Source of the DNA: Acidobacteriota bacterium
GTDB taxonomy: Bacteria > Acidobacteriota > Thermoanaerobaculia > Multivoradales > J023
Direction: 5' to 3'
Assembly (NCBI GenBank): GCA_029263315.1
Contig: JAJCXR010000017.1
Coordinates: 1-64,000, forward strand
DNA: 64,000 bases
The notes under the pieces were generated by a model, which did no database searches, was not told where the DNA came from, and was given only the letters and a program-made list of their open reading frames with translations. Positions 1-9,664 of the stretch are shown piece by piece. The stretch's first letter is position 1, and each line of letters begins with the position of its first letter. The position numbers and the translations under genes were made by a program.

Positions 1-62
1 CGGAAAATCGGCGTACCGTCTCTCATTGTTGGTGGTGTCGAGGACCATGTCCATATCTCATG

Positions 63-194
63 CTATATGTCGCGTACGATCACTTTGGCCAACTTCGTCG
101 CCGAAATCAAGCGGGAGTCGTCGAAGTGGATCAAGACCAAGCCTCCAACCCTCCATCCTGCCTCTTCGAGCTTCTTTCGTTTGTCCTGTCTCAT
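63..194 (-). pseudogene. Truncated HigA-like antitoxin remnant
   Basis: The first ~15 residues (MRQDKRKKLEEAGWRVG) match the usual N-terminus of the XRE/HigA-type antitoxin that follows a Gp49/HigB-family toxin. After that the frame continues with unrelated residues for about 28 codons and stops. The helix-turn-helix that should follow is not visible, so the gene looks truncated or joined to foreign sequence. The ATG at 192-194 lies 17 bases after the toxin stop, the normal spacing for this toxin-first operon type. Family assignment rests on the short conserved start and on the neighbour. Confidence 0.55.
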
Positions 195-211
195 GGATAG
201 CTCTCCGCGGT

Positions 212-573
212 CTATCGGATTTGGTCGTAGGCGCTTAGCCTTCGCTGGCACGTCTCGATGGACTTCTGCGGCGTGGCGCGGGTTTTCTTCGCCTCGACAT
301 CGAGAATCACGATCGCGTCTTCATCGATCCTGTAGAAGACCCGCCATGAAGCTGCGCCATCTGGAATCCGGAGCACGTGACACCGAGAGCCGATGGCTGG
401 CATCGGTCGAGAGTGCGGCATCGACAGGCTGCCTCCGCGTTGGAGAAGCCGCAGCAAGTAACCTGTCTGTAGGCGGCCTTGCTGGAGAGTGGCGGCGTTC
501 GAATCTCACCATGGAGCCAGACCAGTGGTTTGTCGTCGCCACTCGTCCTCCCATGATCTGTCGGATCCGACAT
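212..573 (-). pseudogene. HigB/RelE-type (Gp49-like) toxin, frameshifted
   Basis: Two overlapping reading frames together make one complete phage-derived Gp49-like/HigB toxin. The upstream frame carries the family start (KPLVWLHGEIRTPPLS). The downstream frame carries the body: RLQTGYLLRLLQRGGSL, then MPHSRPMPAIGSRCHVLRI, WRVFYRIDEDAIVILDV and KKTRATPQKSIETCQRRL. The switch falls around 475-490, within the codons for LSSKA, and needs a one-base insertion or deletion. The family is a ribosome-associated mRNA interferase paired with an XRE antitoxin. With the antitoxin also broken, the module is probably dead, unless the shift is an assembly error. Confidence 0.75.
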
Positions 574-635
574 TTTCCAAGCTGGGGGTCGGCTTCCTCA
601 AAGTGTCCCGCGAAACCGACGGACGCCCAGGCCAG

Positions 636-1226
636 CTACTCCGCCCGCTTCGGCAGCATCAAGCGGATATAGAAACCGGCCCACAGCAGCAGTGGCATGG
701 CGAACTTGAACGGCAGATCCAGCAAGTGTTTGGACATGCCCCAAAAGTTGATCTGCCAACTGGAGTAGTGCTGTGTGCTCCAGTCTCCAAGCTGGGTGGT
801 GTAGACGAACTTGACCCAGAAGAAGAGGGAGATGATGTGGAAGAAGATGGAAATCAGGGTGGCCCAACCCAGGTTTTCCAGCTTCTTGCGCCAGCGAACG
901 CCGGGCACGGCCAGAAAGAAGGCCCACATCATGATCGAGGGAAAGTGGGTGTCGGTGATGCGGACCGACTTCAACCATCCCCGGGAGGAGGGGATGTCGG
1001 TGCGGGAGATGAGGAAGTGATGATCGTCCTCGTGGGCTAATAGTCTTGTGACCTTGGGGCTCTCGGTGAGCCGCACCAGGTTCTCCGTGCTGACGGTCAA
1101 GAAGGCGTTGTAGAGGGGCGTCAAGACGAGCCACAGCGCGGCCACCGGCAGCAGCCAGAGCACGACGCCCCGGACGAAGCGCAGGCTCCAGGTGGGGGAT
1201 TTGCTGCCCTTGGAGGTCCCTGGCAC
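636..1226 (-). CDS. Exosortase H-associated membrane protein
   Basis: This inner-membrane protein of about 196 residues lies directly downstream of exosortase H and probably works with it. It has an N-terminal membrane segment (VVLWLLPVAALWLVLTPLY), a periplasmic loop containing HEDDHHF, and two or three further hydrophobic segments (IMMWAFFLAVPGV, LISIFFHIISLFFWVKFVY). The GTG at 1226 is preferred: GAGAGG sits six bases upstream and the gene then starts 10 bases after the exosortase stop. An in-frame ATG at 1268 would overlap exosortase by 32 bases and lacks a better ribosome site. The family is recognised mainly from context and topology; the biochemical role is unknown. Confidence 0.7.
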   Translation of the reverse strand: MPGTSKGSKSPTWSLRFVRGVVLWLLPVAALWLVLTPLYNAFLTVSTENLVRLTESPKVTRLLAHEDDHHFLISRTDIPSSRGWLKSVRITDTHFPSIMMWAFFLAVPGVRWRKKLENLGWATLISIFFHIISLFFWVKFVYTTQLGDWSTQHYSSWQINFWGMSKHLLDLPFKFAMPLLLWAGFYIRLMLPKRAE

Positions 1227-1236
1227 GTCGTCCCTC

Positions 1237-1842
1237 TCAGTCCGCCGCGGCCAAGGGCGGGTTGGCAAATCGGTTGGCCCAGTAGATCCACAACAGGACT
1301 CCGAAGAGGATCACGATGGTCTGCCAGATGACGGTATGCGAGCTGTCGAAGAGGGCCGGGAAGTAAGCTCCGGTGAGGAAGAGGGCGACGACCCGCACCA
1401 GATTGACCAACTGGATCGCCAGGCAACCAAAGACCAAGCCGATAATGCGAGCTCGCCAAGGGGACGGGAAGGCGAGCACGGCGGCGAGGAAAATGATCAT
1501 CGTCTCGACGCCGTTGCAGCCGTTGCGGATGTTCACCGCAAAACGGCTGCTGCGGATGATCGTGCCCTGCATCTGGATGTCTTGGCCGATCAAGTTGAGG
1601 GCGAAGCCGCTGGCCTTGGCAATCTGCGCCGTGAACGGCTCGATGATGCTCTCGTTGACCTGATTGAGGGAGATCAACGTGAAGCTGCCCCCCAAGATGA
1701 CCACGAAGAGCACCAAGAAGGTGATCTCCTGGCGGTAAACCGTCCAACCGGTCGGCTGCTTGGAAACTTGGGCGGCGGGTGGCATCTTGCCCCCTGGCCC
1801 TTTGGCGCTTGATCCTTTGGCGGACCCTTTAGATTCTGGCAT
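1237..1842 (-). CDS. xrtH: Exosortase H (IPTL-CTERM processing transpeptidase)
   Basis: A 201-residue polytopic membrane protein with the exosortase triad: Cys109 in NGCNGVE, Arg150 in LVNLVRVV and His169 in DSSHTVIW. The short length, the position of the Cys motif and the partner membrane protein fit the H subtype, which processes IPTLxxWG-CTERM tails on secreted proteins. Two candidate substrates lie in this window (22773-23639 and 52852-55641), far from the enzyme, as is usual for these systems. The N-terminal ~30 residues are a cytoplasmic Lys/Gly/Ser-rich stretch. The gene is divergent from pyrR, with 198 bases between them. Confidence 0.88.
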   Translation of the reverse strand: MPESKGSAKGSSAKGPGGKMPPAAQVSKQPTGWTVYRQEITFLVLFVVILGGSFTLISLNQVNESIIEPFTAQIAKASGFALNLIGQDIQMQGTIIRSSRFAVNIRNGCNGVETMIIFLAAVLAFPSPWRARIIGLVFGCLAIQLVNLVRVVALFLTGAYFPALFDSSHTVIWQTIVILFGVLLWIYWANRFANPPLAAAD

Positions 1843-2040
1843 CGTTTACCTGAGGTGCTCTTATGGTGAAGAATGGATCGACGTTAGGGAGTTACGGGGT
1901 CGACAACGGCGGCTCGGGGCCGCGGCGCCCGATTGTATCCGGTCGTTGTCTTCGATGGAAACCCGGCTTCACCGTTGGGACGATGAATTGACAATCCCGT
2001 CGGCGGGCCGTACCATGCGCGGCGGTTCTGGGGGAGCTTC

Positions 2041-2631
2041 ATGATGACAAAAACTGCTGGAAATCAGCGCTTCCGCTACAAGCGCACTGTGCTCGACGAG
2101 CGCGACATCAGCCGTACGATTCGCCGTATGGCCGGGCAGCTGATCGAGCAACACGACGATTTGGAAAGCCTTCTGCTGATCGGCATCCATACTCGGGGGG
2201 TGCCATTGGCGGAGCGCCTCAGGGACGAGATCCAAAAGCTGGAGGGGGTCGAGGTCGCCCTGGGCACCCTCGACATCACGCTCTACCGTGATGATCTGTC
2301 CACCATCGCGCCGCAGCCGGTGATCAAAGGCACACAATTCCCGGTGGTGGACTTGGATGACCGCGTCGTCGTCCTCGCCGACGATGTGCTCTACACCGGA
2401 CGCACCGTCCGGGCGGCCCTCGACGAGCTCACCGACTACGGCCGGCCGAAGGCGGTGCGGCTGGCGGTGCTCATCGATCGTGGCCACCGCGAGCTGCCGA
2501 TTCAGGCGGACGTTATCGGCAAGACCTTGCCCACCGCCCGCTCGGAGACGGTGGAGGTGGCGTTCAAGGGGACCGACGGCGAAGACTGCGTTCGACTGTT
2601 CGAGCGCCAAAGCGATGGAGACGCGGCATGA
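2041..2631 (+). CDS. pyrR: PyrR: pyr operon regulator / uracil phosphoribosyltransferase
   Basis: This 196-residue protein has the PRPP-binding loop [18 protein letters not shown] of type I phosphoribosyltransferases and the PyrR-type segments [15 protein letters not shown] and [12 protein letters not shown]. PyrR makes UMP from uracil and PRPP, and in many bacteria senses UMP to control pyr mRNA. It heads a coupled pyrR-pyrB-pyrC run. GGGGGAG precedes ATG codons at 2041 and 2044; the second has the better spacing. I found no clear PyrR-binding attenuator in the 198-base leader, so regulation by attenuation is not shown here. Confidence 0.92.
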   Translation: MMTKTAGNQRFRYKRTVLDERDISRTIRRMAGQLIEQHDDLESLLLIGIHTRGVPLAERLRDEIQKLEGVEVALGTLDITLYRDDLSTIAPQPVIKGTQFPVVDLDDRVVVLADDVLYTGRTVRAALDELTDYGRPKAVRLAVLIDRGHRELPIQADVIGKTLPTARSETVEVAFKGTDGEDCVRLFERQSDGDAA

Positions 2632-3584
2632 GCGACGAGATGGTGTGGAGGCGCAAGGATTTGCTCGGCATCGCTGATCTCTCGGCGCAAGAGATTCTGA
2701 TGCTGCTCGATACCGCCGAGTCCTTCGTCGAGGTGGCGGAGCGGCCGATCAAGAAGGTGCCGACCCTGCGGGGACGGACGGTGATCAACCTCTTCTTCGA
2801 GAATTCGACCCGTACCCGCTCCAGCTTCGAGCTGGCCGAAAAGCGGCTGTCCGCCGACTCACTCAATTTTTCCGGCTCCAGCTCAGCCCTTTCGAAGGGC
2901 GAGAGCTTGATCGACACGGCCCGTAATCTGGAAGCCATGTCGCCCGATCTGGTGGTCATCCGGCACCAACATCCGGGCGTTCCCCACCTCCTTTCCAAGC
3001 GCCTCGAGTCGGGCATCATCAACGCCGGCGACGGGGCCCACGAGCACCCGACCCAAGCGCTGCTCGATGCCTTCACCATCCGTCGCCACAAGGGCCGCAT
3101 CGAAGGCCTGAAGGTGACCATCATCGGCGACATCGAGCACAGTCGGGTGGTGCGCTCCAACATCCACCTGCTCACCAAGCTGGGGGCCGAGGTGACGGTG
3201 GCGGGGCCCCGCACCATGATGCCCGAGGCGATCGACAAAATGGGCGTCGCGGTAGCCTACGACTTGGCCACCGCCTTGCACGACGCCGATGTGGTGATGA
3301 TGCTGCGGGTACAGCTGGAACGTCATCAGAAAACGCTCTTTCCATCCACCAAAGAGTACTTCGACCTCTTTGGCTTGACGCCGCGGCGCTTGCAGATGGC
3401 CAAGGACGACGCCATCGTCATGCACCCCGGACCGATGAATCGTGGAGTCGAGATCTCCTCGGCGGTGGCCGATGGCCAGCGCTCGGTGATCCTCGATCAA
3501 GTGGCCAACGGAGTAGCGGTCCGCATGGCGGTGCTCTACCTGTTGATGAGCAGCCGCAGCGGCGGCACGGAGGTACGGCCGTGA
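2628..3584 (+). CDS. pyrB: Aspartate carbamoyltransferase, catalytic subunit
   Basis: A 318-residue enzyme of normal length for the catalytic chain. It condenses carbamoyl phosphate and aspartate in de novo pyrimidine synthesis. The carbamoyl-phosphate loop [13 protein letters not shown] lies at about residues 57-69, the [14 protein letters not shown] motif in the middle, and the late [11 protein letters not shown] motif is present. The start overlaps the pyrR stop by four bases (ATGA), indicating translational coupling. No pyrI regulatory subunit is adjacent; the next gene is pyrC, as in the ATCase-dihydroorotase pairing of many bacteria. Confidence 0.95.
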   Translation: MSDEMVWRRKDLLGIADLSAQEILMLLDTAESFVEVAERPIKKVPTLRGRTVINLFFENSTRTRSSFELAEKRLSADSLNFSGSSSALSKGESLIDTARNLEAMSPDLVVIRHQHPGVPHLLSKRLESGIINAGDGAHEHPTQALLDAFTIRRHKGRIEGLKVTIIGDIEHSRVVRSNIHLLTKLGAEVTVAGPRTMMPEAIDKMGVAVAYDLATALHDADVVMMLRVQLERHQKTLFPSTKEYFDLFGLTPRRLQMAKDDAIVMHPGPMNRGVEISSAVADGQRSVILDQVANGVAVRMAVLYLLMSSRSGGTEVRP

Positions 3585-4873
3585 GGCGAATCGTCAAAGG
3601 GGGTCGGGTCGTCGACCCGAGCCAGGAGCTCGACGCCGAGGTCGACGTCCTGATCGAGGATGGTCAGGTGGTGCGGCTCGACGAGAACATCGAAGCCACC
3701 GCTGAAGATCAAGTCACCGACGCCACCGGGCTGGTGGTGACGCCGGGGCTGATCGACATTCATGTGCACTTGCGGGAACCTGGTTTCGAGTACAAGGAAA
3801 CCGTGCGCAGTGGTTTGATGTCGGCCGCCGCCGGTGGTTTCACGGCCGTCGCTTGCATGGCCAATACCTCGCCGATCAACGATCATCGGTCGATCACCGA
3901 GCTCATTCTCGGTCAGGCCAAGCGTCATCCCTACGCCCGGGTATACCCGTTGGGGGCGATCAGCAAGGGCATGGCGGGGGAAGAGCTGGCGGCGGTGGGC
4001 GAGATGGTGGAAGCGGGCATCGTCGCCATCTCCGACGATGGTTTGCCGGTGATGAACGCCGCCCTCATGCGTCGGGCGCTGCAGTACGCCCAGCACTATG
4101 ATCTGCCGGTGGTGCAACATGCTGAAGACCTCAACCTGACCGGCGACGGCGTCATGCACGAGGGGGAATGGTCGACGCGGCTCGGGTTGCCGGGCATACC
4201 CAGTCTGGCGGAAGATGTGATGGTGGCGCGGGACCTTTTGCTCAGCGCCGATACCGGCGGTCGGTACCATGTGGCCCACCTGTCTACGGGGCGCAGCCTC
4301 GAGATGGTCAAAGAAGCGCGGCGTCGCGGCGTACGGGCGACCTGCGAGGTGTCACCCCACCATCTGTTGTTGAGCGATCAGCTGGTGGCCGAGAGCGGTT
4401 TTGATACCGCCTCCAAGATGAAACCACCGCTGCGTCCGCAGAGCGATATCGACATCCTGCGACAAGGCATCGTCGACGGTTCCATCGATGCCATCGCCAG
4501 CGACCATGCACCCCATCACCAGGACGAAAAAGACGTCCAGTTCTCGATGGCACCCTTCGGCATCGTCGGGCTCGAGACCACCGTCAGCCTGTGCCTCGAT
4601 CGCCTGGTGGGCGGTGGCATGATTCCCTTGAGCCGACTGATCGAGTTGTTGTCGACGGGACCGGCGCGGGTCTTCAATCTGCCGGGCGGCAGCCTGCGTC
4701 CCGGGCGAGTGGCCGACATCACCCTGCTCGATCTCGACCGCCAAGTGACGGTGCAGCCGGACCGCTTCAAGAGCCTGGCCAACAATACCCCCTTCGCCGG
4801 TTGGCAACTGCGCGGTGCCGCCGTCGGCACCCTGCTGGCCGGTGAGCCGGTGGCCTTGCCGGAGGATGAGTGA
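3581..4873 (+). CDS. pyrC: Dihydroorotase
   Basis: A 430-residue metal-dependent amidohydrolase that cyclises carbamoyl-aspartate to dihydroorotate. The HxH metal pair is His61/His63 in [22 protein letters not shown] follows near residue 150, then VVQHAED and VAHLSTG, and the late ASDHAPHH holds the catalytic Asp. The size and motif spacing are those of class I (multifunctional-complex type) dihydroorotase. It starts with GTG overlapping the pyrB stop by four bases. All metal ligands appear intact, so it should be active rather than one of the inactive pseudo-dihydroorotases sometimes paired with pyrB. Confidence 0.94.
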   Translation: MRRIVKGGRVVDPSQELDAEVDVLIEDGQVVRLDENIEATAEDQVTDATGLVVTPGLIDIHVHLREPGFEYKETVRSGLMSAAAGGFTAVACMANTSPINDHRSITELILGQAKRHPYARVYPLGAISKGMAGEELAAVGEMVEAGIVAISDDGLPVMNAALMRRALQYAQHYDLPVVQHAEDLNLTGDGVMHEGEWSTRLGLPGIPSLAEDVMVARDLLLSADTGGRYHVAHLSTGRSLEMVKEARRRGVRATCEVSPHHLLLSDQLVAESGFDTASKMKPPLRPQSDIDILRQGIVDGSIDAIASDHAPHHQDEKDVQFSMAPFGIVGLETTVSLCLDRLVGGGMIPLSRLIELLSTGPARVFNLPGGSLRPGRVADITLLDLDRQVTVQPDRFKSLANNTPFAGWQLRGAAVGTLLAGEPVALPEDE

Positions 4874-5748
4874 TCCCGTTGTCCCCAGGGGAGGTCGAAG
4901 CAGGATCAGTGGTCACTTCGGCGGAGGTTTCGACCGCCGACCTGTTGCGTGTTGCCGTCGAGGCGGCGACGGCCGGCGCCGAGGTATTGCGCCACTTCTT
5001 CCGGCGGCAGGATCTCGACATCCGTACCAAGGTCGGCCACGATCGGGTCACCGAGGCGGACCATGGCAGCGAGAAAGTCATCTTGGAGATCTTGCAGCGC
5101 AACTTCCCCGAGCATCGGGTCTTGGCGGAGGAGAGTGGCTGGAATAGCCAACACGGGGACCACGTCTGGTTCGTCGACCCCTTGGACGGCACGTCGAATT
5201 TTTCCCAGGGTTTGCCCACCTTCTGTATTTCCATCGCCTGCTGCCGCGGCTCCGAGATCCTGGCGGCAGCGGTGCTCGATCCCCTCGGCGAGAATCTATT
5301 CACCGCCGAGCTGGGTCGCGGGGCCCAGTGGAATGGTCAGCCGATGCAGATTTCGAGTCACGGCGCCCTCGAAGGGGCCTTCTTAGCCACCGGTTATCCC
5401 TTTCGGGCTCGCCAAGCCCTTGATCTCTATCTCAAAGTATTTCGCGATGTCTTCTTGCAGGCCCGAGGAATCCGTCGCTGTGGCAGCGCTGCTTTGGACT
5501 TGGCCTACACCGCCGCCGGCGTCTACGACGGCTTTTTCGAGTTTCGCCTTTCGCCCTGGGACTTTGCCGCCGGCATCCTGCTGCTGCGGGAGGCTGGAGG
5601 CACGATCACGGACTTGGATGGCGGTGAGAATTTCTTTCGCAGCGGCAATTTGATCGCCGGCCCGCCAGAGGTCTATCGCCAGTTGTTGTCCGTGGCCCGT
5701 CAGCACGTCGATGAGGCGGCCCTCGAGGCGGTCCATCCGCTGGCGTAG
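4870..5748 (+). CDS. Inositol monophosphatase family phosphatase
   Basis: A 292-residue Mg2+-dependent phosphatase of the IMPase/CysQ/FBPase superfamily. Visible motifs are the Glu pair in LAEESGW (near residue 87), the metal-binding DPLDGTSNF (103-111), RRCGSAALDLAYTAAG and the C-terminal WDFAAGILLLREAGG. Substrate could be inositol phosphate, fructose bisphosphate or PAP; sequence alone does not decide. The first ~20 residues form a family-atypical extension, and an internal GTG (VVTSAEVSTADLL) is a possible alternative start. The listed GTG overlaps the pyrC stop by four bases, so it is the last gene of the coupled pyr cluster. Confidence 0.88.
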   Translation: MIPLSPGEVEAGSVVTSAEVSTADLLRVAVEAATAGAEVLRHFFRRQDLDIRTKVGHDRVTEADHGSEKVILEILQRNFPEHRVLAEESGWNSQHGDHVWFVDPLDGTSNFSQGLPTFCISIACCRGSEILAAAVLDPLGENLFTAELGRGAQWNGQPMQISSHGALEGAFLATGYPFRARQALDLYLKVFRDVFLQARGIRRCGSAALDLAYTAAGVYDGFFEFRLSPWDFAAGILLLREAGGTITDLDGGENFFRSGNLIAGPPEVYRQLLSVARQHVDEAALEAVHPLA

Positions 5749-6043
5749 TACGGGGGCGGCGCCAGGATCGAGGTGCAGCGGACGGCAGAGCGCCCGTCGC
5801 GGGAACGGCCGTTTGCATGTGGGCGAGATTTCCCTCCATTTTCACAGCTTCATCGGGCAGTGATATCCTGCCGCAGCTCCGAGGCGGTTCGGCCGGTTCC
5901 GGTCGACATGCTAAAATCCCATCGCCGAACAATGCGGAGCCCGTCGCTGCGTTGCGGAGCGTACGGCCTCTTTTTTCAGGACCGCCGCGGCAAATGGCTC
6001 GCAGCAACGTCACCCGAGAACCGATCTGAGAAAGCCCCCTTTG

Positions 6044-7156
6044 ATGGCCAAGATGTTAGGACATCTAGAAAAGTCCGCCGAATCAGCTTCCAATGCTGGT
6101 CCGAAGCGACCGTTTCTGGAATTCCAATACCATCCCAGCGACATTCGCAAGAGTGTCCGCTACGTCTTCCTGAGCAAACGGCAGACCGCTGCCTGGGCGA
6201 CTGGGATCGTTCTGTATGGACTTTTCTTGGTGTACAGCGTCATCCACATTCCCCAGATGGTGCAGCAGCGCTGGACAGAGCGCGAGCATGCTGAGCAGGA
6301 GGCCTTGCGGCCCGGCCTGAGGGATCGGCTGCAGGGAAAAATTGAGCGCTTCGAGAAACTTTCCCAAGTCAGCGAGGTTCTCCGCCTGGAGATGGCGAGA
6401 ATCCATCTCGCCTACGGTTTTGATCAAGAAGAGTCTTTGGGTAAGGGTGGTTATCCGCACACCCCCCAGACCATTCCCGCGGCGTTGCGCAGCTCCGAGT
6501 ACCTCGATCTGGTGCAACAAGGTTTCAACCTCCAGGCCCATGTCGACGAGCAGCTGGGGGCCTTAGGAGCGCTGCTTTCCGAGGTTCAGAGCTTCGAGCA
6601 GATGAACCAAGAAGCGGTCAGCACCACACCCTCCATCTCGCCCCTGCGCAGCGACGATTTTGTGCTCACCAGCCCCTACGGCACTCGCATCAGCCCCTTC
6701 ACCAAGGAGAAGGATTTTCATGCCGGCATCGACATGGCGGCGGCCACCGGGACGGAGATCCTGGCCCCGGCCGACGGTGTCGTGACCTTTGCCGGACGTT
6801 ATTCGCTGCGCCGCAGTGTTGGCTGGTGGCGCTATGGCAACTTGGTGGCTTTGCGGCACGGGGATCGTTTCATCTCGCTCTACGGCCATTGCGACGAAAT
6901 CAAAGTCCAAGTGGGGCAGGTGGTGGAGCAGGGCGAAGTGGTGGCCACGGTGGGTGACACGGGATGGAGCACCAACCCCCATCTGCACTACGAGATCCGC
7001 CGCTTGAACCCATCAACCTCGGACTTCGAGCCCGTCGATCCGCGCATTTACATCCTCGATCACCGCTGGCGGGATGCCGAGCAGATGCTCATCCGAGCCC
7101 GCCACTCGCCGGTAGCCGGTGATTTCGAGCCTTTGCCCCGGCGTATTCGTCCCTGA
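6044..7156 (+). CDS. M23 family membrane-anchored peptidoglycan endopeptidase
   Basis: About 371 residues: a cytoplasmic tail, one transmembrane helix (about 48-70), a coiled-coil-like periplasmic linker (about 75-200) and a C-terminal LytM/M23 domain. Counting from ATG 6044, zinc ligands are His226 and Asp230 (FHAGID) and His315 (HLHYE), with catalytic His282 (YGHC) and His313. All are present, so this is an active hydrolase rather than an EnvC-type activator. The following gene encodes a bactofilin-like protein, and M23 peptidase-bactofilin pairs are a known arrangement that guides localised wall growth. A TTG three bases upstream is an unlikely start. Confidence 0.9.
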   Translation: MAKMLGHLEKSAESASNAGPKRPFLEFQYHPSDIRKSVRYVFLSKRQTAAWATGIVLYGLFLVYSVIHIPQMVQQRWTEREHAEQEALRPGLRDRLQGKIERFEKLSQVSEVLRLEMARIHLAYGFDQEESLGKGGYPHTPQTIPAALRSSEYLDLVQQGFNLQAHVDEQLGALGALLSEVQSFEQMNQEAVSTTPSISPLRSDDFVLTSPYGTRISPFTKEKDFHAGIDMAAATGTEILAPADGVVTFAGRYSLRRSVGWWRYGNLVALRHGDRFISLYGHCDEIKVQVGQVVEQGEVVATVGDTGWSTNPHLHYEIRRLNPSTSDFEPVDPRIYILDHRWRDAEQMLIRARHSPVAGDFEPLPRRIRP

Positions 7157-7335
7157 GCCCGGGCTGCATACCGTCCTCGACGAGGGCACATTTCAGCAAG
7201 CATATCGTTCCCCGACCCGGTCCGCGGTTCTGAGGAATCGGGGCACTGAATCGGATAGTATGGACCACGCATTCACCAGGGCCGGGCGGAGCGTTACAGC
7301 TCCTACGGTGTCCAGGACGTCCGGAAAGGCGAGGC

Positions 7336-8175
7336 ATGAAGAACGAAACGTCTCCGACGATGATCATCCCCAGCGGCACGGAGATCCAGATCGACGTGCA
7401 CGGGCAGCTATCGGTGCGCACGCCGGGTAATCTGGTGATCCAGAACAGCGGTCACTACGGCGAGATCGAATCGGTCGGGGGATCGATCCGCATCGAGGCC
7501 AACGCCGAGGTCGAAGCGGTGTCGGTGCGCTGCGCCGAGACTTGCTACGTCCAAGGTAGTTTGACGTCGTGGAAGGTCAAGGCCAAGAGCATCCATTTGG
7601 AGGAGCAAGCGCAGGCGCGCATCGTCTTGCAAGAGACGGAATCCCTCGAAATCGGCAAGAACGCTCAATTGGTGGGCAACTTCGCCTCGGAGAAGGAGCT
7701 TTTTCTCCTCTTCTCCCGCTTCGCCCAGCAGTTGCGTTCGCTCCCTTTCTATTTTGACCGCGGCAAGGACGTGCCCCCACAGATCGGCAATGCCCCGCGA
7801 CCTGAGGAGCGGGATCTCATTCCCCCGATTCCCGCCGCCGAGCCCGCCACCGTTGGCCGTACGGACGGTGGCCGAGTCGAAGTGTCGCAGCTCCCTTCAC
7901 GCGTCTTGGAAGCCAGCAAGGAGCTGCCGGATCAGTTGTTCTTCGCCCTCGTCCTATTGGAACGGGAAGCCAAAAACGATGCCTACGGCAGCACCTCCCT
8001 GCGGGTTGTCGAGGAATTGGTGAAGCTGCTCAAGGAGCGGGACATCGAAACCTTGAGGCACACCTGCCGCACCCTGTTCGAGCGCATCGTCGAGCCGGGA
8101 GAAGATATCCGCCGGGCCCAGGAGATGATCGATTCGTATTTCATCGAGACGGCGGTGGAGAGCCATGGCGCTTGA
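7336..8175 (+). CDS. Bactofilin-like beta-helical protein with C-terminal helical domain
   Basis: A 279-residue protein without signal peptide or membrane helix. Residues ~10-120 form regularly spaced short strands (VQGSLTSWKVKAKSIHL, ARIVLQETESLEIG) of the kind seen in bactofilins and other right-handed beta-helices. A Pro/Glu-rich linker (~140-180) follows, then a helical C-terminal part (LFFALVLLEREAKNDAYG onwards). It lies 179 bases after the M23 peptidase. Inference: a cytoskeletal scaffold that positions that peptidase or the polysaccharide machinery encoded next. The match is structural pattern plus context, not a strong motif, and the C-terminal half is unrecognised. Confidence 0.5.
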   Translation: MKNETSPTMIIPSGTEIQIDVHGQLSVRTPGNLVIQNSGHYGEIESVGGSIRIEANAEVEAVSVRCAETCYVQGSLTSWKVKAKSIHLEEQAQARIVLQETESLEIGKNAQLVGNFASEKELFLLFSRFAQQLRSLPFYFDRGKDVPPQIGNAPRPEERDLIPPIPAAEPATVGRTDGGRVEVSQLPSRVLEASKELPDQLFFALVLLEREAKNDAYGSTSLRVVEELVKLLKERDIETLRHTCRTLFERIVEPGEDIRRAQEMIDSYFIETAVESHGA

Positions 8176-8253
8176 CCGGGCTGACTGCGCCAGGGCGGCG
8201 GCTCGAGGTGGCAGGGGGTTGTCTCGGCATCCGGTTGTTGGGATCCTCCACCG

Positions 8254-9651
8254 TTGAAGAGATCGAAGAAGTCGGGGTCTTCCAAGTCGGGATCTCCCCG
8301 GGGCAAGCCGGAAGGTCGGCGCAGCAAGTCCGATGGCACGGCCTGGGGATGGCCCTGGATGGCCGATCTGCCGTGGCTCGTATTGCTGACCCTGCCTGCC
8401 CTGACCTTCAGCTCCTCGGCCCGTGAGACCTTCCGGCTACCCAAGCTGTTGATCAGCGAGTTGCTGGTCCTCGTGACCTTGGTTTTCTTGGCCACTCGAC
8501 TGTGGCATGTCAGACGCCTCGATGGCCGCAGCCTGCTGCGTCATCCCGCGGTGCAATTGATGGTTCCTCTGCTGCTCGTGGCGTCCCTCACCTGGTTCAG
8601 CAGCGACCATCGTCAACATGTGAGCCAGGGGCTGATCTCCCTGGCCATCGCCGGCCTAGCTCTGATCGGCTGGAGCCTCGGATGGCGGCCACAGGAGCTC
8701 GCCAAGGGATTCCGCTTGCTCTTGGTTCCCGCCCTGATGCTGTCCGTCCTCGGTCTGTTGCAGCATTTTCATCTGGTGGAGCTGTTCGAGTTCCGGGGCA
8801 ACCTGCAAGACCGTATCGCCTTGACGTCCTTGGCGGGCGGGGCCTTCGACCTGGCCGCCTACTTGGTGTTGCCCGGGTTGGTGGCGCAGTGGGCCCTTTG
8901 GCGTTCCCCCCAACTTTGGCAGCGCTTGGCCTGGATGGCGGCTCTAGGGTTGTTGATCTACGTCATCGCCTTGACGCGTACCCTTTCGGCCATCGCCGGG
9001 CTGTTGGTGGCATCGGCGGTGCTATGGACCTTTTTGCTACCGCGTCGGCAGCTGTGGCGTTTGGCCGGGGGGCTCGGAACCATCTCGCTGCTGGCCGTGT
9101 TGCTGGTGGCGCCGTTGCAATCCCGTTTGCAACAGAAGGTGGAGCAGGCCAGACAAGGCAACTACAACCAATTGCTCAACGGCCGCCTGGACGGTTGGCG
9201 TACCGCCCTCTGGATGTTGCAGCAACATCCCGTCATGGGAGTGGGCCACGGGGCTTACCGCGCCGAGTTCGGTAACGCCAAGCTGGCCCTGCGGCAGGAG
9301 GGGGTGCCCTTCTTCCGCAAGCAACATCAGCCCTATTTCGTCAATGCACACAACGAAGTGCTGGAGGTGGCGGCGGAGTGGGGGAGCCTCGGTTTGCTGG
9401 CCCTCCTCTGGGCCCTGGCGGTGGTCGCCCGGCAGTTGCGACGTCGGTATCGAGCCCTGGGAGAAGATGACCCCGAACGACGCGCCGAGTTGGCCCTCAT
9501 GTGTTCCGGAATGACGGCCTTGGCGATCATGTCGATGGGCAATTTCCCCTTGCACCTAGCGTTGGTGGCCTACCCCTTTGTGTTGTTGCTGGCCTGGATT
9601 CTTCAGCCGGTGACCCCTCCCGACGGGATAGCGGCGGAGGCTGAGGCATGA
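8254..9651 (+). CDS. O-antigen ligase / Wzy-like polymerase family membrane protein
   Basis: A 465-residue polytopic protein with about ten to twelve hydrophobic segments and the Wzy_C (O-antigen ligase) signature: a loop with QHPVMGVGHGAYRAEFG followed by HNEVLEVAAEWGSLGLLAL. These proteins transfer or polymerise undecaprenyl-linked glycans on the periplasmic face. The TTG start given includes a 35-residue Lys/Ser/Gly-rich cytoplasmic tail; ATG at about 8359 (MADLPWLVLL) is an alternative. The following TPR and UDP-sugar dehydrogenase genes support a surface polysaccharide role. Ligase and polymerase cannot be told apart from sequence. Confidence 0.82.
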   Translation: MKRSKKSGSSKSGSPRGKPEGRRSKSDGTAWGWPWMADLPWLVLLTLPALTFSSSARETFRLPKLLISELLVLVTLVFLATRLWHVRRLDGRSLLRHPAVQLMVPLLLVASLTWFSSDHRQHVSQGLISLAIAGLALIGWSLGWRPQELAKGFRLLLVPALMLSVLGLLQHFHLVELFEFRGNLQDRIALTSLAGGAFDLAAYLVLPGLVAQWALWRSPQLWQRLAWMAALGLLIYVIALTRTLSAIAGLLVASAVLWTFLLPRRQLWRLAGGLGTISLLAVLLVAPLQSRLQQKVEQARQGNYNQLLNGRLDGWRTALWMLQQHPVMGVGHGAYRAEFGNAKLALRQEGVPFFRKQHQPYFVNAHNEVLEVAAEWGSLGLLALLWALAVVARQLRRRYRALGEDDPERRAELALMCSGMTALAIMSMGNFPLHLALVAYPFVLLLAWILQPVTPPDGIAAEAEA

Positions 9652-9664
9652 TGGGGCACCGAGC

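Noticed and set aside
1843..2040. A PyrR-binding attenuator in the pyrR leader
   Set aside because: No anti-terminator/terminator pair or conserved PyrR-binding loop could be made out.
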